Origin: Otis tarda
Lineage: Eukaryota; Chordata; Aves; Otidiformes; Otididae
Assembly: GCA_026413225.1 (NCBI GenBank)
Contig: CM048553.1
Coordinates: 42,572,001-42,636,000 of the forward strand
Direction of reading: 5' to 3'
DNA: 64,000 nucleotides
Positions 12,985 through 24,780 of the stretch are shown one piece after another (within the stretch, counting starts at the first letter, position 1; each line of letters begins with the position of its first letter). The notes beneath the pieces were generated by a model. That model was not told the origin of the DNA. It ran no database searches and saw nothing but the letters and a program-made list of their open reading frames with translations. The position numbers and the translations under genes are program-made.

Positions 12985-15669
12985 CTGACAACAAAGAACA
13001 AAAATGAAATGTTACATATTGTTCTTATTCAACACTCATTAGAAAACCTGCAAATGGAAGTGTCACCTGTGTACACATACACATACAAAAATGCACTTTT
13101 TGTTCCCACTTAGCTGTTAATCCAGGAGTACATGGTCCCAGATTCAGCCACCGATTCTAAATTTAGAGCAAAACCTTCAAACTCTTAACCTAAACAAATT
13201 ATTTCTATCCTTTACACATAAGGCATCTTTATTCTTGATGAAGGTCTTTTCACAACAAGCACTGAAAGTGAAAAAAAAAATAAAACAAATGCCAGATCAA
13301 AAAGAAATATTGAACAATATATATATAAAAAAATTAAAGACTGGACAAAGATAGCAGGTTCCCAGGTACAAGTAATAGGAGATTAACTCTCTTCCAGCTT
13401 AAATAATAAACAGTAGACCAGCTCTAGACAATGCAAAACCTGCACAGCAGTCAAGATGGTAACAAAGTGGACTTGATATGAAGTGATGCCAGAGAGACTT
13501 GCCAAGGCTGAACTGACCAAATGCTGACTGGCATTACCAAAGTAGAGCTAAGAAATCCAAAACACAGAATATAAATTATTTGCCTGTAAGATTTAAGTGC
13601 TGAATCTTGTCTGTAGCATGGCGTTCTTTAATGAGTATAAAATTCTGTCTCTGCTGCTGTCAATGTTTATAGCTTTTCTGGAAAGAATAGAGATCCCTGA
13701 TCTCTGTTAATGTTTTTTTTTTAATGCAAAATAGTTTGAAGGCAGACTGTTTTTATGATCTCTTTATATATTGTTCCAAGTCTTCTCATATTATTTCTGT
13801 TGTCCGGAAATAAATTCATGTTTCTTTTTACTCTATCTTGTCAGAGCAAAGTGTGATAAAAGAGATAAATTATATAAATAAACAAATTAGTATCTTTAAT
13901 ATTAAAGGAATTTCAGGAGATAACACAGTCCTAAATATTTATATTCTTACCAAGTGTGTTAAAGACAATTTGGCCTGTATCTAAGACAATGTTCTCAAAA
14001 GTTTTTCCCATGAAGTATTTTGACCTTACTGGGACATAGCAGAATGGTTGTACTAGAAACCCTTTCTCCTTCAGAAACCTAACTGCACCCCTGAGTACTG
14101 ACTACACCACTGGCTGCATAATGATCTGCTCCAGTTACTTCCCCATCTTTCGTCCTGCTCCCAAAACTATAACTTAACTTGTAAGAGATGGCTTGTCACG
14201 CTTTTCTCTTTAAATTTGGGTGGGAAAAGATAATTTTATACTTAAGTACTGGACTGAGCTTACATCCAAGATGCCACAATAGCAGTGACTGCAGTGTAGC
14301 ACAGCATGGCAACCACTAAGGATGACTCTCAAGCTCACTTAAAAAGAGAGGTCTAGCCATGACATATGAGCACGCTTATTATGCCCTGAACAGTCAGTGC
14401 ACAATTACTGAAGAGAACTGATTTACCTGTTCTACATCAAAGAAAACAAAGTAAAGGGAGAGAAGGGTCAAATTGCCTGGACATTTCAAACTTAAAACTC
14501 CTTTCAACATTGCCAATACTGAACCTCACATTCAAATGACTACCTGTTAACAATAACTGGTAAATCAAGGGGAGCCAAGGAGAAAAACAAACAAAAAAAA
14601 AAGAGCAAAAAGATTGTTGTTACCAATTGGTGATAGATCTAACTGCCACATCAAGAAAGGAAACCTGTTTGAAATGCATGAACTGAGTTCTCTAGACCTC
14701 ATGATAAAAATAATAATCAGACCTGCTACAAAAACTGTTCAGAGATCAGTGGAACGTATCCTAATGACTTAAAGCAGTTACAGAAACTGTAAAGCTCTGA
14801 CTTGTCTATTCGTAAAATATGGTCCATTTACATAATATTTGAACATAGAGAAATACAGTATTTCATTACTAATAAGAAAGCAAGATAAAAGTTTACTGTG
14901 ATATATTTTGCCCTAGCAATAGCTAATAATTTTCAAAACAGAGATTATATACTGTTGTTTCTCTTTCGAGCAGCACTCCTGACTGATTTAAAAGGACAAA
15001 AGTACACTGGCTGGAGGAGGCTGGAATGTAAGTTCAATGCCACTTCTGCTCAGCATTGGAGTGGGATCATAAGGACCCATAGAATACAGGACACAAAGAA
15101 CATGATTTTGTGAGAAGAGCATGGAGAAAGTATTCTCCAACACCTTGAAACAACCACTTCCATATCCTTGGAGAGACTTCTTCCAAATAGGCAGAAAGTC
15201 AGAAACTTATCCTTTGAAGAAATCTATTAAACAGTGGGATATTCAAAATACCACAAACATTGAAACATAGTTAGATTGATACATGTTCATTTGAACTGCG
15301 TTGACACCTACACTTTATTCTAGAATCCAGTATTTTAGAAATCTTTCTGGAGGCTTCATGAGTTGATCCAGTTTATGTTCACATTTTCATAATAAACTAG
15401 CACCTCTGTTTCCCCACGGGTTCAATCATTTGCCAGCTTTGTTGAAACAGACTGCCTTCTAGTATAAACAAATACAGTTTAAAAGGAAACCTAAGGGGAA
15501 AAGAGTCCCTGTGCAAAAATGTTCAAATTATAAACCAATTTTTTTTTTCCAGAATTCATCTATATGACTAAGCAAAAGCATCTCTGCATTTTGGAGAAAT
15601 GAAACCTAAATTGGTCTTTTCGACTTCCAACAGGAATCTAATCTTTTATAAACCAAAATTAATACTGTC

Positions 15670-15691
15670 AAAACAAACAAACAAACAAACA
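15670..15691. repeat. AAAC microsatellite
   Basis: About five tandem copies of AAAC, followed by an A-rich stretch. It is intronic. Confidence 0.85.
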
Positions 15692-16039
15692 AAAAAAGAA
15701 ACAAAAACTTAGGTCTAACTAAAGATACTGATCTTCTGTTTAGCTCTGTTTTGCCATATTGCCATCCAGAAGAATTAACTTTCCTGTCTTCAAGAAAAAT
15801 AGAGCTCTCTAGTGGCATTTGCAAACAGTGTTTAATTAATCTTCTTTATTAGAGACAAGTAATTACACTATTATACTAGTCAATTGAATTTCTATTTCAA
15901 GGAGAAAAAAAAATAATAACCAGAACTTCTGCTATTAAACTACTTGCAAAATAAAACTAGAAGGAAGCAATAAAATGAGTAACATTGAACATGAACTGTT
16001 CAGGGAAAAAACCCTGCTAAAGCAACGTATTTCTTGTTT

Positions 16040-17000
16040 TAACAGAGTAACAGCTCTTGTGCACTGGGAACAAGAAGTAGATGTTATTTATAATGGTTTT
16101 AGTAAGGCTTTTGACAATGTTTCTCATGACGTATTGCAAGAAAGCTAGGGAAGTGTGACCTAGACAAAATCATGATCAGTTGGCTGTACAATTGACCATA
16201 AAAATTGTATTAAACCTGGTAACTACCTTGAGTGTTTGCTAAACTGAAAAATGGGTAATGAGCACAATTCTGCAGGCTCCTTTCTGACCTCGTACCACAA
16301 CCATTCAACGTTGTCACTGAATTACAATGATAATCTGCATAATGGGAAAGACAGACTGCCTATTAAATGTGCATAGACTGTGACACATCCACATCATGTA
16401 TCACATTACAGCATATCCATCATACACAGAGCTGCATCAATGCAAGTCACAGTAGGTTTTGAAGAAAGTTTTGACAAACTAGAGACACTAAAAGAACTGA
16501 TGAAGTTAAAATAGGGAGAATGCAAAGTTCTATTAACAGGGAGAAACAACTGTACAAATGCACAGGCTGGGGAAGGACTGGGCAGACAGCACCTCTGCAG
16601 GAAAAGATACGGGGATTTTGGTGGATCAGAAACAGAGCATGACTCAATGGCATCATGCTGTTACAAAAAAAAAAAAAGTAAACATTCTGGGATGTATAAA
16701 GACAATAATCTCCAAGAACTGTGTAATCTTTCTACTTGGTACCAATAAGGTTCTCAGTTGTACTAACTGAGTCCAGTTTTGAACACTACACTTAAAAAAT
16801 GTGGTAAGACAGCAAAAGAGATAAATAAGAATAACCATAGGTCTACAAAACAAGAATTTACAAAGTAAGGCTGACAGGATTTGATTATTCAGTCCAAAGA
16901 AAAAAATTACAGAAAGGAGATACAACATATAAGAGAAAAGAAATAGCTCTTACATATTTTCACTATGGGAAGAATAAAAAGTAAACAGCTTAGTAACAAC
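16040..17000 (+). mobile_element. Old CR1/L3-like LINE relic
   Basis: Conceptual translation on the plus strand gives reverse-transcriptase remnants: DVIYNGFSKAFDNVSHDVL (family form DFSKAFDTVSHDIL) near 16080-16135, and near 16550-16720 a segment with MTQWHHAV and NILGCIK (family form MSQQCALAAKKANGILGCI). Several stops and frameshifts separate the pieces. The element is antisense to NEK10 and long dead. The ends are approximate. Confidence 0.72.
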
Positions 17001-19016
17001 TAAAATTTAGGTTTGACTTTATGACCATCTAACAGTAGTTAAATGTTCAACTACTGCATCTATTTAGGATCCTGCAGAGAGAAATAAGTGTTCATACACT
17101 ATGTAACAGGTCTGAACGTGCTCAGTAAATGCAGTGTTCTGGGGACATTCTGGGCTTAGTGCTCTCAGGGCAATTACATGACACTTAAGAGTGGGTCTGA
17201 AAATTTCAAGTGTCCTATACATCCCACATGTGGACATGCATATGTCCACTTAACATCTCCTGGAAACAAGATGTACACAACACATCTACTCTGTCAATCA
17301 TACAAAGCAAGACCAACATCTTCTGAAAGCATCAAACTACAGATACAGTACACGGCACAGCTATGTGCTATGGGTATTTCCGGTATTTCTAATTATCTTC
17401 TGACAGTGCTTCAGGCATCCGCATGGTTTTCCAGATGTTATCTTTGGATGGAAAAACAAAGACTCATTGAGACGTGATTGCTGATTGTAAAGACAGTTTT
17501 TGCATTTCTGCTGGTTCCAAACTGTTCCCTAATTTGGCATAGTTTGCCTTGGGAGAGACTTTCTGCCACTTGACATTTTTATGACTGACTGGTCAAATAC
17601 CTGTCAGGAGTGAGAGGTAGCTTTATGCCTTGGAGATGGACAAGATAATCTCTCACAGCTCTTCCTGTCTTATATTCTGCGATTCTGTTAAAGAACTTTG
17701 CACTAACAAATTGAAGCTCAATTAAACATATCATGGGTTTATCCTTAATAGTTTGATCATACATTTTCACGGGTAGTAATTCGGCTGTGATTAGTATTTT
17801 CTACATTCAGCAACTCTTAAAAAAAATTATACCTGCAAAGCAGTTTTTGCATAATTATTTTATTCTCCAAATATAAATAATATAAATCCAAAAATGTTAC
17901 TTTCTGCTTATCACACCAACTGTAATTTCTAACATTTAAACTTTAATTCCAGTACCTGCTACATAAATGCCAAAACAGAATGGTGTCAGAACAAAATTGA
18001 TGGAATGAAAGGTGGAAGAAGAAAATAATTCATGGAATGCTAAGCTGTCATGACATTCTTGAGTCCTCACACATTTCCAAAGCAATGGGAATTGTATACA
18101 GCAGTGTACAGACAGACACTATCACTCAAATTTTTAAATAACTTTTTAATAATCAATTTTTAATAAAAATAGGGATTGAATACTCTAAGCTAATGTAAAG
18201 ACTGAACTATATTGCTGCAATATTAATAATCTGTTACATTCTAAGTGTTTTAAAACCAAACATACTCTTTGCTTCAACCAATACAAAAAACAGTTGCTGC
18301 ATTCATACATAGCTGTTTTAAGAAAAAAAAAATATTTTATGCATTGATTGGCTGAATTTAGCCAAATACTTATCTAAACACAAAGAAAGAGGAAATTAAA
18401 ATGAACATTAATCCAATCTTTATGTATTTTTCTGAGTTAACAAAAAAAATTGATGAATTCAAATCAAGTTGCTAATTAAGCACTTCTTTGTATGCATGAT
18501 GTGATGCTTAGAAGCTAATATGATTATTAGTACAATTGCCAACAGTGCAGAACTGAACTTGGGTATGGGGGGAAACAACTTGATGAAAATGCAGTTAAAT
18601 AATTTTGTGTTTCTTTGCCTTTCTGATAGCTGTGATCCTGTCCTCATTTCTTCTAACAACTTGAGGAAATTGATAGATGCTCTTAATTACAAGAGTTGCC
18701 AATAGCCTGCAGGGTGGTTACAAAAGCATGGATTCTTAAACTGTGAGCTTTAACTCTTTCCCCCGTTGGCTACACATCCTTGTGCATGAAGGAAAAGACT
18801 GGGATAGATAAAACCCATTCCTGTAGATAAAGAAAAGTGGGAGCAGTAGAATGCTCTATGTTTACAGGTATGCCTACAAAATGCTTCACAGACATTTACA
18901 TTAGGATCTTTGTGACAGAAAGGACATACAAAGAAATCCCAATGTTTCTCAAGACTTTAGATACACCATTCACGCTTCTGAACAAATCTAGAAGAGACAT
19001 AACACAGTGTACTCTT

Positions 19017-19449
19017 TGTCCTGGTTCTGGCTAGGATAGAGTTAATTTTCACAGGAAGTCAGGAAGGGACATAACTGGGATAGCTTACCCAAATTAGCCA
19101 AAGGACTATTCGATGCCATGTGCCTATCATGCTCAGTATATAAAATGGGGATGGCGGAAAGGGGCAGGTTTCACTACTCCAGAGCGAGCTGGGCATCAGG
19201 ATCCACTGTGAACTACTGTACTGTGAATCCCATGCTTAGTATATTCTGTTACTGTTTGTTGGTGTGGGGGTTCACCTCTCTGTTTTCTCTTCCTTCGGTA
19301 TTCTGTTAAACTGCTTTTATCCCAACCCATGAGTTTTGCCTCTTTTTTTCCTGATTCTCCTCCCCATCCCACTGTGGGGGGTGGGGAGGTGGGCAGTGAG
19401 CGAGCAGCTTCGTGGTATTTTAGCTGCCAAGTGGGGCTAGACCATGACA
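19017..19449 (+). mobile_element. Solo LTR of an endogenous retrovirus, 433 bp
   Basis: The element begins TGTCCTGGTTCTGGCTAG and ends ACCATGACA, so it has the TG...CA ends of an LTR. A TATA-like box (TATATAAAA) lies at about 19138 in the plus orientation. No internal retroviral sequence follows, which suggests recombination between two LTRs. The flanks CTCTT (before) and CTCAA (after) may be a decayed 5-bp target duplication. The start resembles a very common avian ERV LTR family (ERVL type, inferred). It is antisense to NEK10. Confidence 0.82.
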
Positions 19450-21916
19450 CTCAATTATCTATGGGTGGATGATGAAGGTTTATGCCGCAGATGGAAGATG
19501 GGAAACTGCATCCGCCATTTCAGGTCTGGCCAGGCTCTTTAGTTTAGATGTAGTCCTGTCTGAAAACTGCTATACTGCTTCTCTCACTGTTTCCAGCCCA
19601 TAAATAGTTGAATTGCTTCTGCAAGAGACACAGCCAGGCAAGCTTCTTAGCACAGGCTGTAACCAAGCTGGCTGCATGCAGAATAATCAGAGTACGCCTC
19701 CAGGCAGTAGCATCCTAGTCCATCAGAAGCGTAATACCTTAATACCTACAGATCTAGGTCTGGGAGGGCCAATGTTGACCTGCAGCTAAAAATGGAAGAT
19801 GGGTAGATGGTATATGCAGCTAGATGGAAGACGGCTCACCTGTGCCATGCTCTTCAGCATGCTGGGTTAGGGGAAGACTTACCAGTTCAAGTGTGAAAAT
19901 AGAAAAATGCAGAGAGTAACCTTGCCAATAAGCATTCTTGAGTGTTTGAACATTAGGACAAGGTACTTGGCCAATGGTGATCTAAACGGATCAGCTCAGA
20001 CCAAGCACTGTTAATGAGTTCTGACTTGCTGACAAACACTGGATGTGGAGCCACTCTATAGATCATACTGCATTCAGAAACAAAAGCTGTACCTTCTTTT
20101 CCGTTATCTAAGCATCTTAGTCTCTCCTTACTCTGCATAATTGGGAGCTTAATTTGCATATTGGATTTTAAAATATGTATTCTAGTGATGTTATTAATAC
20201 AAAAATTAAAATAAGCTTATATTTCCAAAGAACACAGTATTACAAAAACCTGGTATAGAGAAAGAATGCGACAGAATGTGCCGTATGCACAGATCAGAAC
20301 TCCAGAAATGGAGAAAAGGAAGTTACTCTCAGAGAATATATTAAAAATAGGCAGACATGATAGACTACCTGGCTTATCAGAGTAGTAGGAGGTACAAATT
20401 GCTCATATTTTGTTATACATTTTTAGCTGATCGACTCTGATTATAAAGCTTATAGTTTTCTCTCTCACATTCCAAATATAGGATAGATCTCAATATTCAT
20501 AATTCTACATTGGTTTAGGTGTTTTACCACCTAAAATCTGGCAATGAGAAAAACGTTATTCTATTTATATGTCAAACAGTATGTGAACACACTGGCTTGT
20601 CAAAGGCTTCTAAGCATTATTTCCAAGTTAAAAATACTTCAGGATTTTTGCAAACAGCCAAAATAATGTCTGAATTTTTCAAATCCATATACCTCAAAAA
20701 AGCAATTGAATTATTATTTGGCTACTCTCTCATCTCTTTAAGGAAAACATTAGAAAGATACTTTCATTATTACTTAAATCAACTGCTGTTTTGAGACTCA
20801 GATTTGGCTTGAAACACAGAAAACTCAGCTTTGCCACTGGTCTGTTTGGTGACCTTACACAAACTACCTTTTTCCTCTCCACCTTTTCCTACCCAACACA
20901 TGAAAATATAATATCAACCACCTTGAAATGACACGTACTATGTGAGAGATAATTGCTACTATCGTCATTACTTGTTTGGGTTCTCTGTACCCTATGTTAT
21001 GTCAGCAACCTTAACCTTTCAAAACTGAAGACACTAACTCGATTAAACACCTTTCATCTGCTTCTTTTCTTATAAACAATAATTCTTATGGAAAGATAAG
21101 AATTTATGTAAGGGGCTGACAATGATTCTTTTTATTAGGATTATTTTCAAGCATGGATTTTATGCAATACTTGCCAGCCAAGGTAACTACACTTCTCCAA
21201 CATCATCTACTGACCTGCCTTTCAATTGGCTACTTATCAGCTTCCATCCCTTTCCTAAACTACTTACAAAACAGATTCTACTCTGGCTCCAAAAGTTTTC
21301 TGTTGCTTAGTTCCACAAACCAGGACACAGAGTACACTCTTTATTTCAGGAACATTCACAGTATGACACAACTGGGATGAAAAAGGAGGCCATAAGTACA
21401 TTTTAGTAGAGAGAAAATGTAGTATGAGATAGCTGGCTTCAACAAAACATTGAACTACAGAGCAGAAACACTGAATTCTCTGACACCATGGAAAAATGAC
21501 AAATTACCTGGCTGTGGAATCGCTGGGGCCTTGACTAAGATGAATTAGTTTGTCTATATCTCACTGAGTTTTTTTTTCAGGAACAGCTGCTTGAAATTCT
21601 TCCTAGTACTTTTAGTCAGAATATTGTCTTTTTTCAAAAGTCAAACTTTTCAGGAATAATTATTCTGTTTATTAGAAATCCTTCAACTTCATAAAATTTT
21701 CCTACAATACTGAGAACAAAGAAACAACATGGTTCCTTCTGTTTCTAAGCCCTGTAGCACTCCTCTGAAATTTGAAAGATCTTAGTCTGATTTATTATCT
21801 TATTTACAGCAAGGACACAGAATTTTAGGTCTTCCACTTCTTATTACTGAGTCATATTCCCCTCAGCTTCTGCAGTGTTGTGGATCTTTGTCAGATCCTC
21901 TTGTTTCTTTCAATAT

Positions 21917-23053
21917 TGTTGTAGTTTTGTTTAGTGAGGGGGGGCCTAAGGTAGTAACTTCTGTAGGAAACTGCTAGAAGTTGCTCCCCTTTGTTCAGTG
22001 GGCTCAGCCGGGCCTAGGGCGGACCCGCTGCTGCCCAAGGCCGAGCCGATTGGTAGCAGAATGTCCCGTCATAACGCCTCTGCGATAATGTTTTTAAGAA
22101 GGGGAAAACAGGAAAAAAAAAAAAAAAAAAAAAAGAAGATGTGAAGAAGATGTGAAGAAGCTGAGCAAGTGCAGAGGTGCAGAGGGGGAGGCGCAGGCCT
22201 CATGGGCCTTGCAGGCCTCACCCTCTGGCCTTTTGCCTGACTCGGCCTGGCCCGGCTGCAAGAAGTGGAGAGGAGATGAGATTCTGAGAGGCATCTGCCT
22301 GCCTGTTGTGAAGAATTTTTCTTGTGAGAGGAACGGCTGCAGATGCCAAGATCAGTGAAGAAGGAAGGGGAGGAGTAATGCGGCTCCTGGCCAAGATTCC
22401 CCTGCAGCCTGTGGTGATGACCATGGTGGAGCAGGTTGTCCCCCTGCAGCCCATGGAGTCCACGGAGGAGCAGAGATCCACTTGGAGCCTGTGAAGGACC
22501 CCACACTGGGGGACGTGGATGCCTGAAGGTGGCTGTGGCCTGTGGAGGGCCCACTGGGGCAGCCATACTGGAGGGACTGCACCCCGTGGAAGAGATGACC
22601 CACGCCAGAGCAGTTTCACGAAGGACGGTGGTGTATGGGTGGGACCCCACAACAGAGCAAGGGAGGAATGCAAGGAGTTCTTCCCCCAACCATGAAGCAG
22701 CAGCGTAAAACAACGCGTGATGAACTGACCGCAACCCCCATTCCCTCTTCCCCCCTGTACCGCTCGGAGTGGGGGGGAGGTAGTAGAGATAATGTTAAGC
22801 TTGGGAAGAGGGAGGGGTGAGGGGAGGTTATCTTGTTCTCTGTCTCATTATTCTGCTGTTTTTAGTAATAAATGGTTTTCCACAAGTCGAGTCTGTTTTG
22901 CCCGTGACGGTAACTTTTAAGGATTTTCTCCCCGTCCTGATCTCAAACCTCGAGTCGTTTTTCCTCATATTATCTCTCCCTATTCTCTCAGAGGGTGGGG
23001 GGAGCGAAAGAGAGACTGCGTAGTCTGGTCCCGATCGGGGCTGAACTATGACA
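21917..23053 (+). mobile_element. Solo LTR, 1137 bp, with intact 5-bp target duplication
   Basis: The LTR starts TGTTGTAG and ends CTATGACA. The five bases on both sides are identical, AATAT (21912-21916 and 23054-23058), the duplication size known for ERVL-type elements. It is GC-rich with many CpG, unlike its surroundings. AATAAA at 22867-22872 can serve as the polyadenylation signal in the plus orientation. A run of 22 A (22113-22134) and short GAAGATGTGAAGAA repeats lie inside. Open frames in it (for example 22069-22734) are by-products of composition. There is no gag, pol or env sequence. Confidence 0.9.
22113..22134. repeat. Poly-A tract inside the LTR
   Basis: A run of 22 A lies within the LTR and is followed by two near-copies of GAAGATGTGAAGAA up to about 22165. 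Confidence 0.88.
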
Positions 23054-24566
23054 AATATACTTAGTAAAATATCCATTTTTATGGAAACAGAATTATAGTA
23101 TTCCTTCCTTGAGAAGATTCGCCATTATCCCCCAAAATACAGGCATTTTCCTTCTTGTTTTATAGATAGGTGTATTTTTCAAGTATATATACAAAACAGA
23201 AGTACTCTAACTTTAATGTAAAGCTGTTAGTTCTATCATATCTTACAAATGTCTGGATAGGGCTTTGCATCAAAATCCCAAATCAAGCAGCTTCCCATCC
23301 ATAGTATGTTTTTTTGTTGGTTTTTTTTTTTTTCAAATTTCACCACAGTTATGCAAGAGAATGACTATATCAAGATAAGAGAAAATAATTATATACAATA
23401 AGCTTTCAAATGTGTAGTGTAAGAAAACTCGGAAACGATGGAAAATAGTTGCTGATACTGTTTCAAGTTATAAATTGTACTCTGTATCTATCTTTCATCT
23501 CAGTACCTCTCATATTTCAAATGACAGTGGTTTGTTAAGGTTCTTCTGGAAGTTTTTGGCATCATTTTTATTGAAAAAAAAATTATATAACACAAATAAT
23601 GATCTTGGACTGATAGGTCAAAAAAAAAATTGAAAAGAAACTATTAACAATTTCTACAAGTCTTATGTTTGACCAGGAAGGTGAACAAAGAACATACTGA
23701 AAAAAAAAAAAAAAGAAAAAAAGAAAAACCCCATAAGTCTCGGACCAGATGTTCCTGAAAACCTTTCTCCTACACAGAGGCTCTTCAGTGCAAACTACTG
23801 AGCCCTGATAAAAGCAATCTAAGAGAGATAGAATAGCTGAACATTCAAGAGTAACAGTGTAAATTAGAACTTTGCTTCACAATTAGCATAACAATAATTT
23901 TCACAGGAAGCTTTTGCTACATAAAAACATTGTCCTTGTATTTTTTAAGTTAATTATCTGAGATTATATACAAGTCTGGTTCATTATGTAACATAGTGAT
24001 GTCCTTCATGAAAAGTGGTTAAAACACAGCCTGAAGCAAACAGAAGAATTTAAAAAAGTATTTCTGCAGAACTTTATCAGACAGTAAGAAAGCATGAGCA
24101 AATACTTTATCAGCATCACTGTTCTTTATTTAGCAATCTATAATTAAAAATTATATTTGCGTAGGCTCCATTTTCTAGGTGTCATTGTTTGTGAATCATA
24201 CACAAGATTATCCATTTGTTCCATCCTAACCAAGTGTATATTCTCCTATTCACAAATCATTCAAAAGTGTGCAGTAATAATTAAACGTTATCAGGTTCTA
24301 TCAAAACTGCAAGTACCTCCATAACAATGCCATTTTCCAACACAGAATGATATCTTCTTTTTAACATACTGTTACTTTTCCTGCATAAGCATGTCCATAA
24401 AAAATAAATTAATACCTTGTTAAAAATAAATTAAAGAGCCTGCATGGAAAATGTTCTAAGAGGATGGGTCTTTTCATTTTTATTTATTTTCTGCTTTGTT
24501 ATACCTTATTTTCTCAGGTATGGAAAACAATTATAAGAAAAAATAAAGCCAAATACATGTACTTAC

Positions 24567-24780
24567 TTGTGATAAAATGGAAAACTGATTGTGATAGGTT
24601 ACTGCATTTCGATTAGCCTCCATGAAGTGCCTCTGGGTTCGTCTCCTCTCCCGATCCAGTTTCTTCTCCAACATGAGGTGAGAGGTGGATAAAACATCCA
24701 GGTATTTCATCATCACATCAGACAGCAGTGAGCTGACCTCCACTATGTCTGGACGTGCCTCTGCATCAGGAGTCAAGCAT
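24567..24780 (-). CDS. NEK10: NEK10 exon m (end of kinase domain and basic helix)
   Basis: The exon has 214 nt: one base completing Arg and then 71 codons. CLTPDAEARPDIVEVSSLLS closes the kinase fold, with the conserved Arg of the RPDI motif. DVMMKYLDVLSTSHLMLEKK leads into LDRERRRTQRHFMEANRNAV, a strongly basic, probably coiled-coil helix. The exon ends in SILSQ. The acceptor is TTCTGTAG and the donor CACAA/GTAAGT, phase 0. Confidence 0.98.

Larger units (their letters stand above)
12985..24566 (-). other. NEK10: NEK10 intron between exons m and n (11.6 kb)
   Basis: The intron holds an old LINE relic (about 16.0-17.0 kb), two solo LTRs (19017-19449 and 21917-23053) and simple repeats. I saw no further exon, and the protein reads continuously from SILSQ to KYYEM. 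The segments 12985-16000, 17000-19000, 19450-21900 and 23060-24560 contain nothing I can name. Confidence 0.85.

Noticed and set aside
16653..16928. Minus-strand frame of 91 codons
   Set aside because: It is antisense to the LINE relic and depends on a poly-A tract read as poly-Phe.
22069..22734. Open frame of 221 codons on the minus strand, with overlapping frames on both strands
   Set aside because: It lies wholly inside the GC-rich solo LTR, includes a poly-Phe stretch from the poly-A tract, and shows no domain. Long frames on both strands are expected from the composition.
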